A stretch of DNA of 34,061 bases from an uncultured Rubrobacteraceae bacterium. Lineage in GTDB: Bacteria; Actinomycetota; Rubrobacteria; Rubrobacterales; Rubrobacteraceae. Below are positions 15,255-22,654 of the stretch, in pieces. Numbering within the stretch: the first letter of the stretch is position 1; each line of letters begins with the position of its first letter. The notes below the pieces were generated by a model that was not told where the DNA came from, did no database searches, and saw only the letters and a program-made list of their open reading frames with translations. The stretch is from NCBI GenBank assembly GCA_902806095.1, contig CADCVF010000045.1, positions 1 through 34,061 on the forward strand, read 5' to 3'. The position numbers were made by a program, and so were the translations under genes.

Positions 15255-16024
15255 TGGGCGTCCTCGACGACTTCAGCCTCGACGGCAAGGTCGCGCTGGT
15301 AACTGGGGCGGCGCGCGGTCTCGGGCAGGGCATCGCCACAGGCCTCGCCGAAGCCGGCGCAGACATCGTGGCCCTGGATATCGTGTCCGTAGATGAGACC
15401 GGAGGCCTGGTCCAGAACGAGGGCTGCGACTTCCACGCCATGAACGTCGACCTGCTAGAGGCCGACGCGAAGCTCGCCGCCGAAGTCGTAGAGGAGTGCG
15501 TCTCCGGGCTCGGGCGCCTCGACATACTCGTCAACAATGCGGGCATCATCCGCCGCGCTCCGGCACTGGAGTTCGGTGAGGAGGATTGGGAGAGCGTCAT
15601 AAAGATCAACCTGAGCGCAGCGTTCTACCTCTCCCAGGCCGCAGCCAAACACTTCGTCGCAGAGGGCAAGGGGGGCAAGATTATCAACACCGCCTCTGTC
15701 CTCTCCCACGAGGGCGGGGTGATCGTGCCCTCCTATTCCGCGTCCAAGGCTGGTATCGCAAACCTTACCCGCGCCCTCGCCAACGAGTGGGCGCCGTTGG
15801 GGATCAACGTCAACGCCATCGCCCCGAGCTACTTCACCACCGAACTGACGAGCGCGCTGCGCGAGGACGCAGAGAGGTCCGAGGCCCTGCTCGTCCGCCT
15901 CCCCGCCGGACGTTTCGGCGAGCCTGAGGACCTAAAGGGCGCCGTGGTCTTCCTCGCCTCAGACGCCGCGGATTACGTGCACGGTACGATCCTGCCCGTA
16001 GACGGCGGCTGGCTGGCACGCTAA
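15254..16024 (+). CDS. kduD: 2-deoxy-D-gluconate / 2-keto-3-deoxygluconate dehydrogenase
   Basis: A 256-residue classical short-chain dehydrogenase. Cofactor motif G18xxxG22xG24 lies in VTGAARGLGQG. NNAGIIRRA follows, and the catalytic Ser, Tyr and Lys are in NTASVLSHEGG and SYSASKAG. NNAGIIRRA, QAAAKHF, IAP-Y and the terminal VDGGWLAR are all diagnostic of KduD. The enzyme interconverts 2,5-diketo-3-deoxygluconate and KDG with NAD(H) in uronate breakdown. Its ATG overlaps the cupin stop by one base. It converges on the uxaA-like gene with three bases between stops. It feeds KDG to the aldolase and kinase encoded at 8947-10873. Confidence 0.88.
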   Translation: MGVLDDFSLDGKVALVTGAARGLGQGIATGLAEAGADIVALDIVSVDETGGLVQNEGCDFHAMNVDLLEADAKLAAEVVEECVSGLGRLDILVNNAGIIRRAPALEFGEEDWESVIKINLSAAFYLSQAAAKHFVAEGKGGKIINTASVLSHEGGVIVPSYSASKAGIANLTRALANEWAPLGINVNAIAPSYFTTELTSALREDAERSEALLVRLPAGRFGEPEDLKGAVVFLASDAADYVHGTILPVDGGWLAR

Positions 16025-16027
16025 CGA

Positions 16028-18823
16028 CTACATCGAAACGCCGAGCAAGCCGCGCGTGAACTGGAAGTCGGTGTTGCCGGCCTCGAATAGCCTGGGAACG
16101 TACTCGCGCGAGGCGACGGCTGCGACTCTCTCCAGCATCTGTTCGGTCCAGCCAGATGAGTCCCCTTCCAGGAGCACGTCGAGGTCTTCGGCGTGTTTCT
16201 CGAGCGTCTCGGGGTCGGAGGAGGCCTGGAGGAGTGGGATCATGCGGTGCGCCTGCAAAGGATGCCCCGCAACGTGCGCCAGCATGACCTCGACTCCGGT
16301 GGCCCCTAGCCCGGTCGCAGTCTCGACCCAATGGTCCGTTGGCGCTTCCATGACGTGAAGACCCTGCTTGCCCACGGGGACAGCCTGCCCGTAAGCGAGG
16401 GTATTCTCTAGGGGACGATCGCCGAGCACGGCCTCCAGGTAGGCCGGCGAAGAGAGGAGCGCAGCCCTCTCGGGTACGACGACCGTGCCGCCCGAGCCCA
16501 CGACGGCGAGCGTTATCTCAGCGAGACTCCTGGCGGCCTCATCCGAGATGGGGCCGGAGGCGTACAGACCCAATCGCAGGGCTTCCGGGCCTGCGCCTTC
16601 GTACTCCAGCACTTCGGTGCTATCCAGGGTTTCGGTAAACCAGTCCTCGACCTTCGCGACGACGCTGTCTATACCGCCGTCGAGCTGGACACTCGCCCAC
16701 CCAAAACGACTCGGATCGAGGCCCGCCTCTTCGAGGCGGTTTCTGAAGTAGTCGTTGTGGGTCTTCTCGCAGCCGTGTTCGAGGAGCAACCCGAACCTCA
16801 CGCTGGGGCTTGCGAGGTGGCCGATCAAGGTGCGGGAGTAGATCGTTTCGGCCGAGCCGGCGGAGACGCCGCAGCCCTCTGTGTGGGGCAGGGCGACGAA
16901 GCGGGTTACTTTACCCTGTGTGGCATCGCGTTCGTTCAGACGGTTAGCGATGCGGCGTGAGATCTGACCCGAGCAAAGGCTCGTCGGCATGATGAGGCCC
17001 ACTTGATCCGAGACCGGCCCACGCCCACTCCCTATAGCCTCGAAGGAGAATTCTACGTCAGGAGCGTCGCCTTTCACGGGCAAAGGCTCGCCTTCCGGTT
17101 CCTGCTCGTTTTCGAGTTGGTTCAGGTTCTCGTCGCCCGTCTGCTTCCAGTCGCGCCAGATCGAGACCTGGGCGTGGCCTGCACGCTCTCCGACGGTCAT
17201 CTCGCCGGAAGCGGCCCTGAGCGTCCGCTCGAAAGTCTCGCGGCCGAGATCATCCATCGGGGTGCTGTCCAGGTAGGCGCCGGCGTTCACGTCCATGTCT
17301 TTGGACAAGAGTTCGTAGCGGCCTGTGGTGGTGACGAACTTTATGGTCGGGACGAAGGGGAAGTTGGTAATGGAGCCGTTACCTGTGGTGAAGAAGATCA
17401 TGTTAGCCCCTGAGGCGACCTGCCCGGCGACGCTCTCCAGGTCGTTGCCAGGGCTGTCCATAAAGTAGAAGCCGCCTTCGTCCATCCGCTCGGCGTACTC
17501 GATAATGTGGTCGATCCGCACGTCAGGGTGCTTCTTCATCGCTGCCCCGATGGACTTGATGGAGATGTTGTAGAGACCGCGGTAGTTGTTCCCTCCTGAG
17601 GGATTGTCTTCGGCCGTATGCCCGTGCCAGGAGACGCGTTCTTTGAACCGTTCGACTGTAGAGAGGAAGCGCTGTGCAGTTTCGAGGTCTTTGACGTTGT
17701 TGAGGACGTAGTGCTCGGCCCCGATCAACTCGTCCGTCTCGGCTAAATTGGCGATGCCGCCGTTCCTGACTACCTCCGCGCTCACCCACGCCACCAGCGG
17801 GTTCGCGGAGACACCTGAGAAGGCGTCGGACCCACCGCACTGGAGTCCTATCTTGAGCTCCGAGGCCGGCTCCTCGGTACGCCGCGCAGCGTCCACCTCC
17901 TCGAGCCAGCCTCGCACCACGGATTCGGCCCGTTCGAGATCCCGCCTGAAGCCCCCTTCCAGGCTCATGAACTCGTGCGGCAAGTCGTCCACCGGATAGC
18001 CGTGCTCTTCCAGGTAGGCCCCGAGCATCGTGTTCGTCACGGCCTCCTCGCCGCCGTGGTCGAGCACGAGCACGGCCCCGACGTTAGGGTTGACCATAAA
18101 GCCGCTCAGGGTCCGCAATAGCAAGTCCAGGTTGTTCGGCTTGCGATCCTCCCCACCCTCCGTGTGGGCGACGCAGACTATGCCGTCTACGTTCTCGTAG
18201 GCGTCTGCGATGCCGTTCATCTCGAACTCCAGCGCCCTGACGAACCCGGTGAGCCTCGACGTGACGCCCATCACGACTATGTAGTTACGCGTCCCTACGC
18301 CCCTGCCCAGACCGCGCCTGTAGCCCATAAAAGTGCGCGGCTCCTCGTGCAGAGGTACCTGCTCGCCAGGCCGGAAGCCCTCCTTGTCGAGGACGTAGGG
18401 TGCAAGCTCCGCGTCGCTGAAGTTCGGCTCTTCGGGCAGGCTCAGGCCGATCTCATCCTGCCCTCCTGGGACGCGTCCCCCACCCTGGTCCGAGGTCCCT
18501 TCAGGATCCTCCTCACGTCGGGGAGAAGCCTTGAAGCGTTCGCGCAGCACGCGCAGGATCTTCTCGTTGCAAGCGTAATCGCCGGGCGCGATGTCTTTCA
18601 CCGCCCGCCCGAAGCGCAGGCCCCAGGAGAGCAGGTCTTCCCCTTCCGCTATCGGCTCGACGGCGAAGCGGTGGCCTTCGAGGACCGTGTGACCGACCGC
18701 AAACTCCGAGCCTTCACGGGATACGCGCGTCCCCGCCTCCAGCCTGCGGGTCGCCATTGCCACGTTGTCACCCGGCGCCGGGAGGCGTCCGATCTCCCGA
18801 AAGTCCCATACTCGTTCCTTCAC
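16028..18823 (-). CDS. Altronate dehydratase-like protein with two tandem UxaA modules
   Basis: A 931-residue protein, nearly twice normal UxaA length (about 500). Residues 1-95 form a SAF-type N-terminal domain, and 96-160 are a charged linker. Residues 166-560 form UxaA module 1, and 608-931 form a diverged second module. Module 1 keeps the C-terminal-half motifs QCGGSD (328-333), NPSGGN, DSPGND (456-461) and TTGNGS (479-484). It has lost the N-half cysteines: HTEGG (220-224) and DHGGEE (255-260) replace HTYGC and GLGCEN of E. coli UxaA. Module 2 is the reverse. It keeps PTSLC (C617), HTEGC (C651) and EHGCEK (C685) but has lost CGGSD, PGND and TGNG. It likely dehydrates altronate or a related acid to KDG, with an active site built from both modules. 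GTG 18823 has GGAGG at seven bases. Confidence 0.8.
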   Translation of the reverse strand: MKERVWDFREIGRLPAPGDNVAMATRRLEAGTRVSREGSEFAVGHTVLEGHRFAVEPIAEGEDLLSWGLRFGRAVKDIAPGDYACNEKILRVLRERFKASPRREEDPEGTSDQGGGRVPGGQDEIGLSLPEEPNFSDAELAPYVLDKEGFRPGEQVPLHEEPRTFMGYRRGLGRGVGTRNYIVVMGVTSRLTGFVRALEFEMNGIADAYENVDGIVCVAHTEGGEDRKPNNLDLLLRTLSGFMVNPNVGAVLVLDHGGEEAVTNTMLGAYLEEHGYPVDDLPHEFMSLEGGFRRDLERAESVVRGWLEEVDAARRTEEPASELKIGLQCGGSDAFSGVSANPLVAWVSAEVVRNGGIANLAETDELIGAEHYVLNNVKDLETAQRFLSTVERFKERVSWHGHTAEDNPSGGNNYRGLYNISIKSIGAAMKKHPDVRIDHIIEYAERMDEGGFYFMDSPGNDLESVAGQVASGANMIFFTTGNGSITNFPFVPTIKFVTTTGRYELLSKDMDVNAGAYLDSTPMDDLGRETFERTLRAASGEMTVGERAGHAQVSIWRDWKQTGDENLNQLENEQEPEGEPLPVKGDAPDVEFSFEAIGSGRGPVSDQVGLIMPTSLCSGQISRRIANRLNERDATQGKVTRFVALPHTEGCGVSAGSAETIYSRTLIGHLASPSVRFGLLLEHGCEKTHNDYFRNRLEEAGLDPSRFGWASVQLDGGIDSVVAKVEDWFTETLDSTEVLEYEGAGPEALRLGLYASGPISDEAARSLAEITLAVVGSGGTVVVPERAALLSSPAYLEAVLGDRPLENTLAYGQAVPVGKQGLHVMEAPTDHWVETATGLGATGVEVMLAHVAGHPLQAHRMIPLLQASSDPETLEKHAEDLDVLLEGDSSGWTEQMLERVAAVASREYVPRLFEAGNTDFQFTRGLLGVSM

Positions 18824-18847
18824 AGCAATGCCTCCGTCATCCTTTCA

Positions 18848-18877
18848 AACATATGTTCTCGCTACGAGTGTATCGTA
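18848..18877 (-). promoter_or_regulatory. Candidate operator region upstream of the uxaA-like gene
   Basis: TACGA-N5-TCGTA (18863-18877) has perfect 5-base arms, and AACATATGTT (18848-18857) is a perfect 10-base palindrome next to it. On the minus strand the first element includes TACGAT, which fits a TAnnnT -10 box about 45 bases before the GTG. A repressor bound here would block this gene. Confidence 0.4.
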
Positions 18878-18961
18878 ACGCGTCCTGTCGCCGGGGATAG
18901 TAACCAGCCCGAGGTGGAGGAGGAGCGGTGAACGAGGTACATGTCTAGACGCTACAAGAAG

Positions 18962-19021
18962 CCTGAACCTCGCATCGGGCTCCGGCGACTCCAGAGTCTC
19001 GAGTTCGATGCGGGGTTCAGG
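18962..19021. terminator. Long stem-loop at the end of the small membrane protein gene
   Basis: A 16-base arm at 18962-18977 (beginning CCTGAACC) pairs with 19006-19021 (ending GGTTCAGG) with one G-T pair. The loop holds a second hairpin, GACTC-CA-GAGTC (18987-18998). It overlaps the stop of the gene at 19017. The rest of the 18878-19016 gap shows no gene. Confidence 0.6.
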
Positions 19022-19226
19022 ATCTGAGCAAACGCCTCACGAGGATCGAGGCCAGGATGGTCGATGTCGCGGTCGTCACCCCCTTGAGAAGCGCTTCGAT
19101 GGCGTCGTCTTTGACCCCGCGCTCATCGGGTAGGTCTATGAGTCTTTCGGTGACGTACTGGCTGATGAGGTAGGCTATCGCGACTGCCAGTATGGTTATT
19201 AGCCGCTGCTGCATCGCGTCGTTCAT
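19017..19226 (-). CDS. Small two-helix membrane protein
   Basis: A 69-residue protein with two predicted membrane segments, about 8-24 (LITILAVAIAYLISQYV) and 46-64 (VTTATSTILASILV), ending in RRLLRS. The loop is acidic (LPDERGVKDD), and the terminal arginines suggest the C-terminus faces the cytoplasm. The frame continues back to 19367, but ATG 19226 has GGAAAGGA just upstream and the earlier residues look non-coding. It follows the BTAD regulator by 133 bases on the same strand and ends within a strong stem-loop. Function unknown. Confidence 0.65.
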   Translation of the reverse strand: MNDAMQQRLITILAVAIAYLISQYVTERLIDLPDERGVKDDAIEALLKGVTTATSTILASILVRRLLRS

Positions 19227-19359
19227 ACGGTCCTTTCCGCCTCTTACGGTCTGCTCTGGTCGGTACCCACGATAGGCTGTGCGAAAACCCCGCGGGCCGC
19301 TCTCGTAGGGAATCCGGGTGTTGACTTCGCGTCCATTCCTCACTCCGGTCCGGCAGCCC

Positions 19360-20307
19360 TCATGCACTCTCGTCTCTAAGGAGTCTCACGTAGAGGGATC
19401 TGGTCTCCGGCGATGGTGAGGTACCGTACTCCTGTCCGAGTATCTGCTCGCACATCCTGTACTGGTGCAGCGCCCTGGCCCGCAGGCCGAGACTGGCGTA
19501 GCACTCCATCAGCAGGCGGTAGCTGTCCTCGTGGCAACGATCCTTCTCCAGTACCCTGTAGCAGGCGCGGATGCACTCCTGATGTTGCCCGACCTCCATA
19601 TAGTGGATGGCTAGCCGGCCAAGAAGGTCTATGTAGGCGTTGGCCAGCCGCTCACGCTCGACCATGGTCCAATCCTCGTAAAGGTCCTCTATCAGGTAGT
19701 CGCCCCTATACAGCTCGACGGCCTTCTCGTACTCGATAGCCGCCTCCCGCATCCTTCGGTCCTTCTCCAGCCGACGGCCTCGCTCGTGGTGCATATCGAA
19801 GTCGTCCACGTCCGTTGTAACCCTGACGCCCGGGGACAGACGATAGTATCCGTCCTCGAGGAAGACGTAGTTCATGGAGACCGAAGCCGCACATCCGCTC
19901 AAGAGTTTGCGCAGGCCGTGGATAGCTGAGTTCAGGGACCACCTGGCTTTCTTGAGGTTGGACTCGGGCCACAGCCAGCCCATGAGATGATCCTGCGAGA
20001 CAGGACGGGTACGGTTTGCCAGCAAGTATTTGAGTATGGTCAGCGCCTTGCCGTTACGGCCAAGGGGCATGGTCTCACCATCGCAGAGCATCTCGAAGTG
20101 GCCGAAGAAACGCACCTGTAAAGAAGGCTGGACGGCGGAATGCTCTCCCTGGACGGTCTCATGAACCATCCGCCGCACGGCTTCTGGGGCGGCGCCACGG
20201 GCTGAAAAAGCGCCCACCATAGACCCGTCTAGCCGACGCAGAGTCAAGATGTCGGGGTCTCTTTCCAGATAGTAGCCGGTCGGCAGATCTAACGATGATC
20301 CCTGCAT
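19360..20307 (-). CDS. BTAD/SARP-type transcriptional regulator
   Basis: A 315-residue regulator. Residues 1-60 are a unique N-terminal part. A winged-helix OmpR-like DNA-binding domain spans about 62-150 (VRFFGHFEMLCDG, KALTILKYLLANRTRPVSQDHLMGWLWPE, ARWSLNSAIHGLRKLL). A bacterial transcriptional activation domain of TPR-like helices follows (about 165-310; YRGDYLIEDLYEDWTMVERERL, YRLLMECYASLGLRARALHQY). The architecture matches SARP/AfsR/EmbR-like activators lacking the ATPase. ATG 20307 has GGAG six bases upstream. A long leader with several inverted repeats precedes it, and the two HD-GYP genes lie upstream on the same strand. Targets are unknown; a link to cyclic-di-GMP is only suggested by position. 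Confidence 0.82.
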   Translation of the reverse strand: MQGSSLDLPTGYYLERDPDILTLRRLDGSMVGAFSARGAAPEAVRRMVHETVQGEHSAVQPSLQVRFFGHFEMLCDGETMPLGRNGKALTILKYLLANRTRPVSQDHLMGWLWPESNLKKARWSLNSAIHGLRKLLSGCAASVSMNYVFLEDGYYRLSPGVRVTTDVDDFDMHHERGRRLEKDRRMREAAIEYEKAVELYRGDYLIEDLYEDWTMVERERLANAYIDLLGRLAIHYMEVGQHQECIRACYRVLEKDRCHEDSYRLLMECYASLGLRARALHQYRMCEQILGQEYGTSPSPETRSLYVRLLRDESA

Positions 20308-20331
20308 GTCTATCTCCAGACCGCTGATCCT

Positions 20332-20371
20332 GGGCCGGAAGGCCCCGGTTCGCCCCTAACAAACTTGTTTG
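20332..20371 (-). promoter_or_regulatory. Leader elements of the BTAD regulator gene
   Basis: A hairpin GGGCC-GGAA-GGCCC (20332-20345) lies about 25 bases before the start codon, and an inverted repeat CAAAC-TT-GTTTG (20360-20371) beyond it. A TATAGA on the minus strand (20399-20394) could be the -10 box, which would place both elements at the start of the transcript. The inverted repeat may be an autoregulatory operator. Confidence 0.35.
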
Positions 20372-20428
20372 CCGCAGTTACGCGCAGACATTCTCTATAG
20401 ACCAACCGCTGCGGCTCCTTTCCCTCCG

Positions 20429-20532
20429 GGACGAAACTCAAGAATCCCTGGTTCGCCCGATGCCACCTAGCGGGTACAGCATATTACAGAGATGGGGTTG
20501 CCCGTATCACCCAAATGAGTGATTCTTCGTCC
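20429..20532 (-). ncRNA. Candidate structured leader or terminator RNA
   Basis: GGACGAA (20429-20435) plus AGAATC (20441-20446) are complementary to GATTCTTCGTCC (20521-20532). This gives a 12-pair closing stem with one bulge around about 74 bases. An alternative hairpin ATCAC...GTGAT (20506-20523) shares three bases with the stem, so the two folds compete. It lies between the stop of the GGDEF/HD-GYP gene and the BTAD regulator. It matches no riboswitch class I know. Confidence 0.3.
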
Positions 20533-20594
20533 TTTCGAGAAAATTCTTTGGTAGGGGTGCCAGCCGGAGCAACTCGCGCTCTCGGTGCGTGTCG

Positions 20595-22616
20595 CTAACC
20601 GGCGGAGTTGGCCTGTTGGTCCCTGGGGGCGTATACGACTTTCAGGAGCGCCCTCACGATACGGGGATCGAACTGGGTCCCTGAGTTCTCCTCGATCTCC
20701 CCGAGGGCGGCTTTCCTTGAGATGCCGTAACCATAGGGCCTGGCACGGACCATGGAGTCGAAAGCGTCGGCCACCGAGACTACCCTCGCTATCAAGGGGA
20801 TATCCTCGCCGCGCAGCCCGTCTGGGTATCCTTTACCGTCGAAGCGCTCGTGATGGTGTTTGACGACCGGCAACGCGGATGCCAGCTCTCTTACGGGAGT
20901 GAGGATCGAGACGCCCAACGTCGGATGCCGCTTTATCTCCGCGTACTCATCCTCGGTCAGGCGACCGGATTTTTGCAGGATGTGATCCGGTATACCTATC
21001 TTACCCAAGTCGTGCAGCAAGGCCCCGCTATTCAGGGCCTCCAACTGTTCTCCCGGCAAGGATATCTCGCTGCCGATGCGCATGGCGAGGTTAGACACGG
21101 CACTCAGATGCCCCTTGATGTAAGGGTCTTTTGCTTCCAGAGCCTCTACAAGCGTCCTGGCGATCCCCAAGACCCTCTTCTTCTCGTCTTCGACGAATCT
21201 TCCGAGGCTCTGTGTCTCCGCAGGCAACCCGGAGATCCCTCCAGGTTGGCCTTTGGCTTTCTCCAGGGCGCGCAGGGCCGCGTCGAGAACAGATCCCTGG
21301 TCCCCTGGCTCGGCTAACACCCAGCCTACGGCGGCGGTCAAGTGCAGATCGGAGACCTGTTGCTGGAGCGCGAGCGCCGCCTGGCGGGCCCTGCTCTCGC
21401 CCGACCCGCTCAGGACGATGACAAACTCCTCGTCACCATAGCGAAACGCGCGTTGCCTCCCGTCCGTGAGCCTCTGGCCGATCCTCTGGAGCAGAGCGCC
21501 ACTCGAGGCCGGATCAGATTCACCAAAACCGGTCGGTTGCATCGCCAGGACCGTGAGCGGCCTGCCGTAGGAGAGTTCCCGGCGCAGAACGCGGTGGAGC
21601 GACGCGCGGTTCGGTAACCCCGTGAGCTGGTCCAGTCCGCCAGGGGCGTCTTCGGCGTCTTCCAGGGCAGGGCCCATTCCTCCTGCGAGGAGCTTCAAGG
21701 CACGCTCTTCCTCGGCGCCGTACTCACCGCCCCCGACGATCACAGCCCCCCACTTCTCGTCTTCGTCCGTGCCAAGGGGTATGGCCATGAAACCTTCAAT
21801 CCCGTGGATCTCCTCCTCGCTGCGCACGGTCTTGCCCTCGCGGCAACTCTGCAGTACGAGACGCTGGATCGAGGGATGCCACCAACTGGGGCAGACGTCG
21901 GAGTCTCCCTCCAGTATGGTACTGTGATGGTTGCCTTTCAGTGCGGCAACGTGCACGTAAGGCCCACCGCCCACCGTGTGGGCCGCCTCGACGGTCCATC
22001 CGAGTATGCCTTCCAGGCTCAAGACCTTCACTACGGGTACGAACTTCGAGATCAGACGCTCGTCGCTCTCCACACGGTCTATCTCGTTCGCCAGGGTGGA
22101 GGAGAGCCTGATAGCGAGTCTCCTGAAACCTTGCATCTCGGAGCCAAGGAACGCGACTGCCACGCAGAAGAGCGCTACGAGGCCTGTCCTCAGGGCCACA
22201 GGCGTAGAACCGAGCGCACCAACTCCTCCCGACGCGAAGACCGCGGCCGGGTACCCGGCCACCAACGCGGCCGCCGCTACGGCGACCTTCGGCCGAGTTT
22301 CGATCCAGGCTATTCCGAGCGCCGCGAGGAGAAAAAGCGAGAAGAACGGCGAGCCAGCCCCCCCTGTGTACGCGACCAGCACCCCGACGAGCGCGGTATC
22401 GACAAAGACGCGTACGAGCCTCTCGTGCAGGAGGAACGCCGGCCACCCCACGATCAAGAATATCCCGAACAGCAGCGCGAGTCCTGCCGCCAGGAGAGCA
22501 CCCCAAGCCGCGGGAAAAGCCCAGGCCAGCATCGGGGCTACGATTCCCGTCAGCGCAACACGCAGTAGTCCGGCTCTAGGCGAGGCCACTGTGGATGCCG
22601 GCTTGATCTGGCGCAT
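20595..22616 (-). CDS. Membrane protein with degenerate GGDEF and intact HD-GYP domains
   Basis: A protein of 673 residues (677 if the GTG at 22628 is used). The N-terminal third has about five membrane segments (roughly 20-165). A GAF-like region follows (about 200-320), then GGDEF (330-460), then HD-GYP (480-670). Numbered from 22628, the GGDEF signature reads GDEEF (398-402), so the second Gly is Asp and synthesis is doubtful. The HD dyad H539-D540 (LLHDLGKIGIPD) and HHERFDGKGYP (592-602) are complete, so cyclic-di-GMP hydrolysis is likely. ATG 22616 has GAGG six bases upstream and is preferred. It lies 26-38 bases after the second HD-GYP gene in the same operon. It probably senses a signal through the membrane or GAF part and lowers cyclic-di-GMP. 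Confidence 0.85.
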   Translation of the reverse strand: MRQIKPASTVASPRAGLLRVALTGIVAPMLAWAFPAAWGALLAAGLALLFGIFLIVGWPAFLLHERLVRVFVDTALVGVLVAYTGGAGSPFFSLFLLAALGIAWIETRPKVAVAAAALVAGYPAAVFASGGVGALGSTPVALRTGLVALFCVAVAFLGSEMQGFRRLAIRLSSTLANEIDRVESDERLISKFVPVVKVLSLEGILGWTVEAAHTVGGGPYVHVAALKGNHHSTILEGDSDVCPSWWHPSIQRLVLQSCREGKTVRSEEEIHGIEGFMAIPLGTDEDEKWGAVIVGGGEYGAEEERALKLLAGGMGPALEDAEDAPGGLDQLTGLPNRASLHRVLRRELSYGRPLTVLAMQPTGFGESDPASSGALLQRIGQRLTDGRQRAFRYGDEEFVIVLSGSGESRARQAALALQQQVSDLHLTAAVGWVLAEPGDQGSVLDAALRALEKAKGQPGGISGLPAETQSLGRFVEDEKKRVLGIARTLVEALEAKDPYIKGHLSAVSNLAMRIGSEISLPGEQLEALNSGALLHDLGKIGIPDHILQKSGRLTEDEYAEIKRHPTLGVSILTPVRELASALPVVKHHHERFDGKGYPDGLRGEDIPLIARVVSVADAFDSMVRARPYGYGISRKAALGEIEENSGTQFDPRIVRALLKVVYAPRDQQANSAG

Positions 22617-22654
22617 TCCCTGCCTCACTTGCCTCTATCCGAGACTACCGACGG

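Noticed and set aside
20429-20532. Naming the structured leader as a cyclic-di-GMP or cyclic-di-AMP riboswitch
   Set aside because: The conserved cores I know for those classes are not present; only unclassified pairing potential can be claimed.
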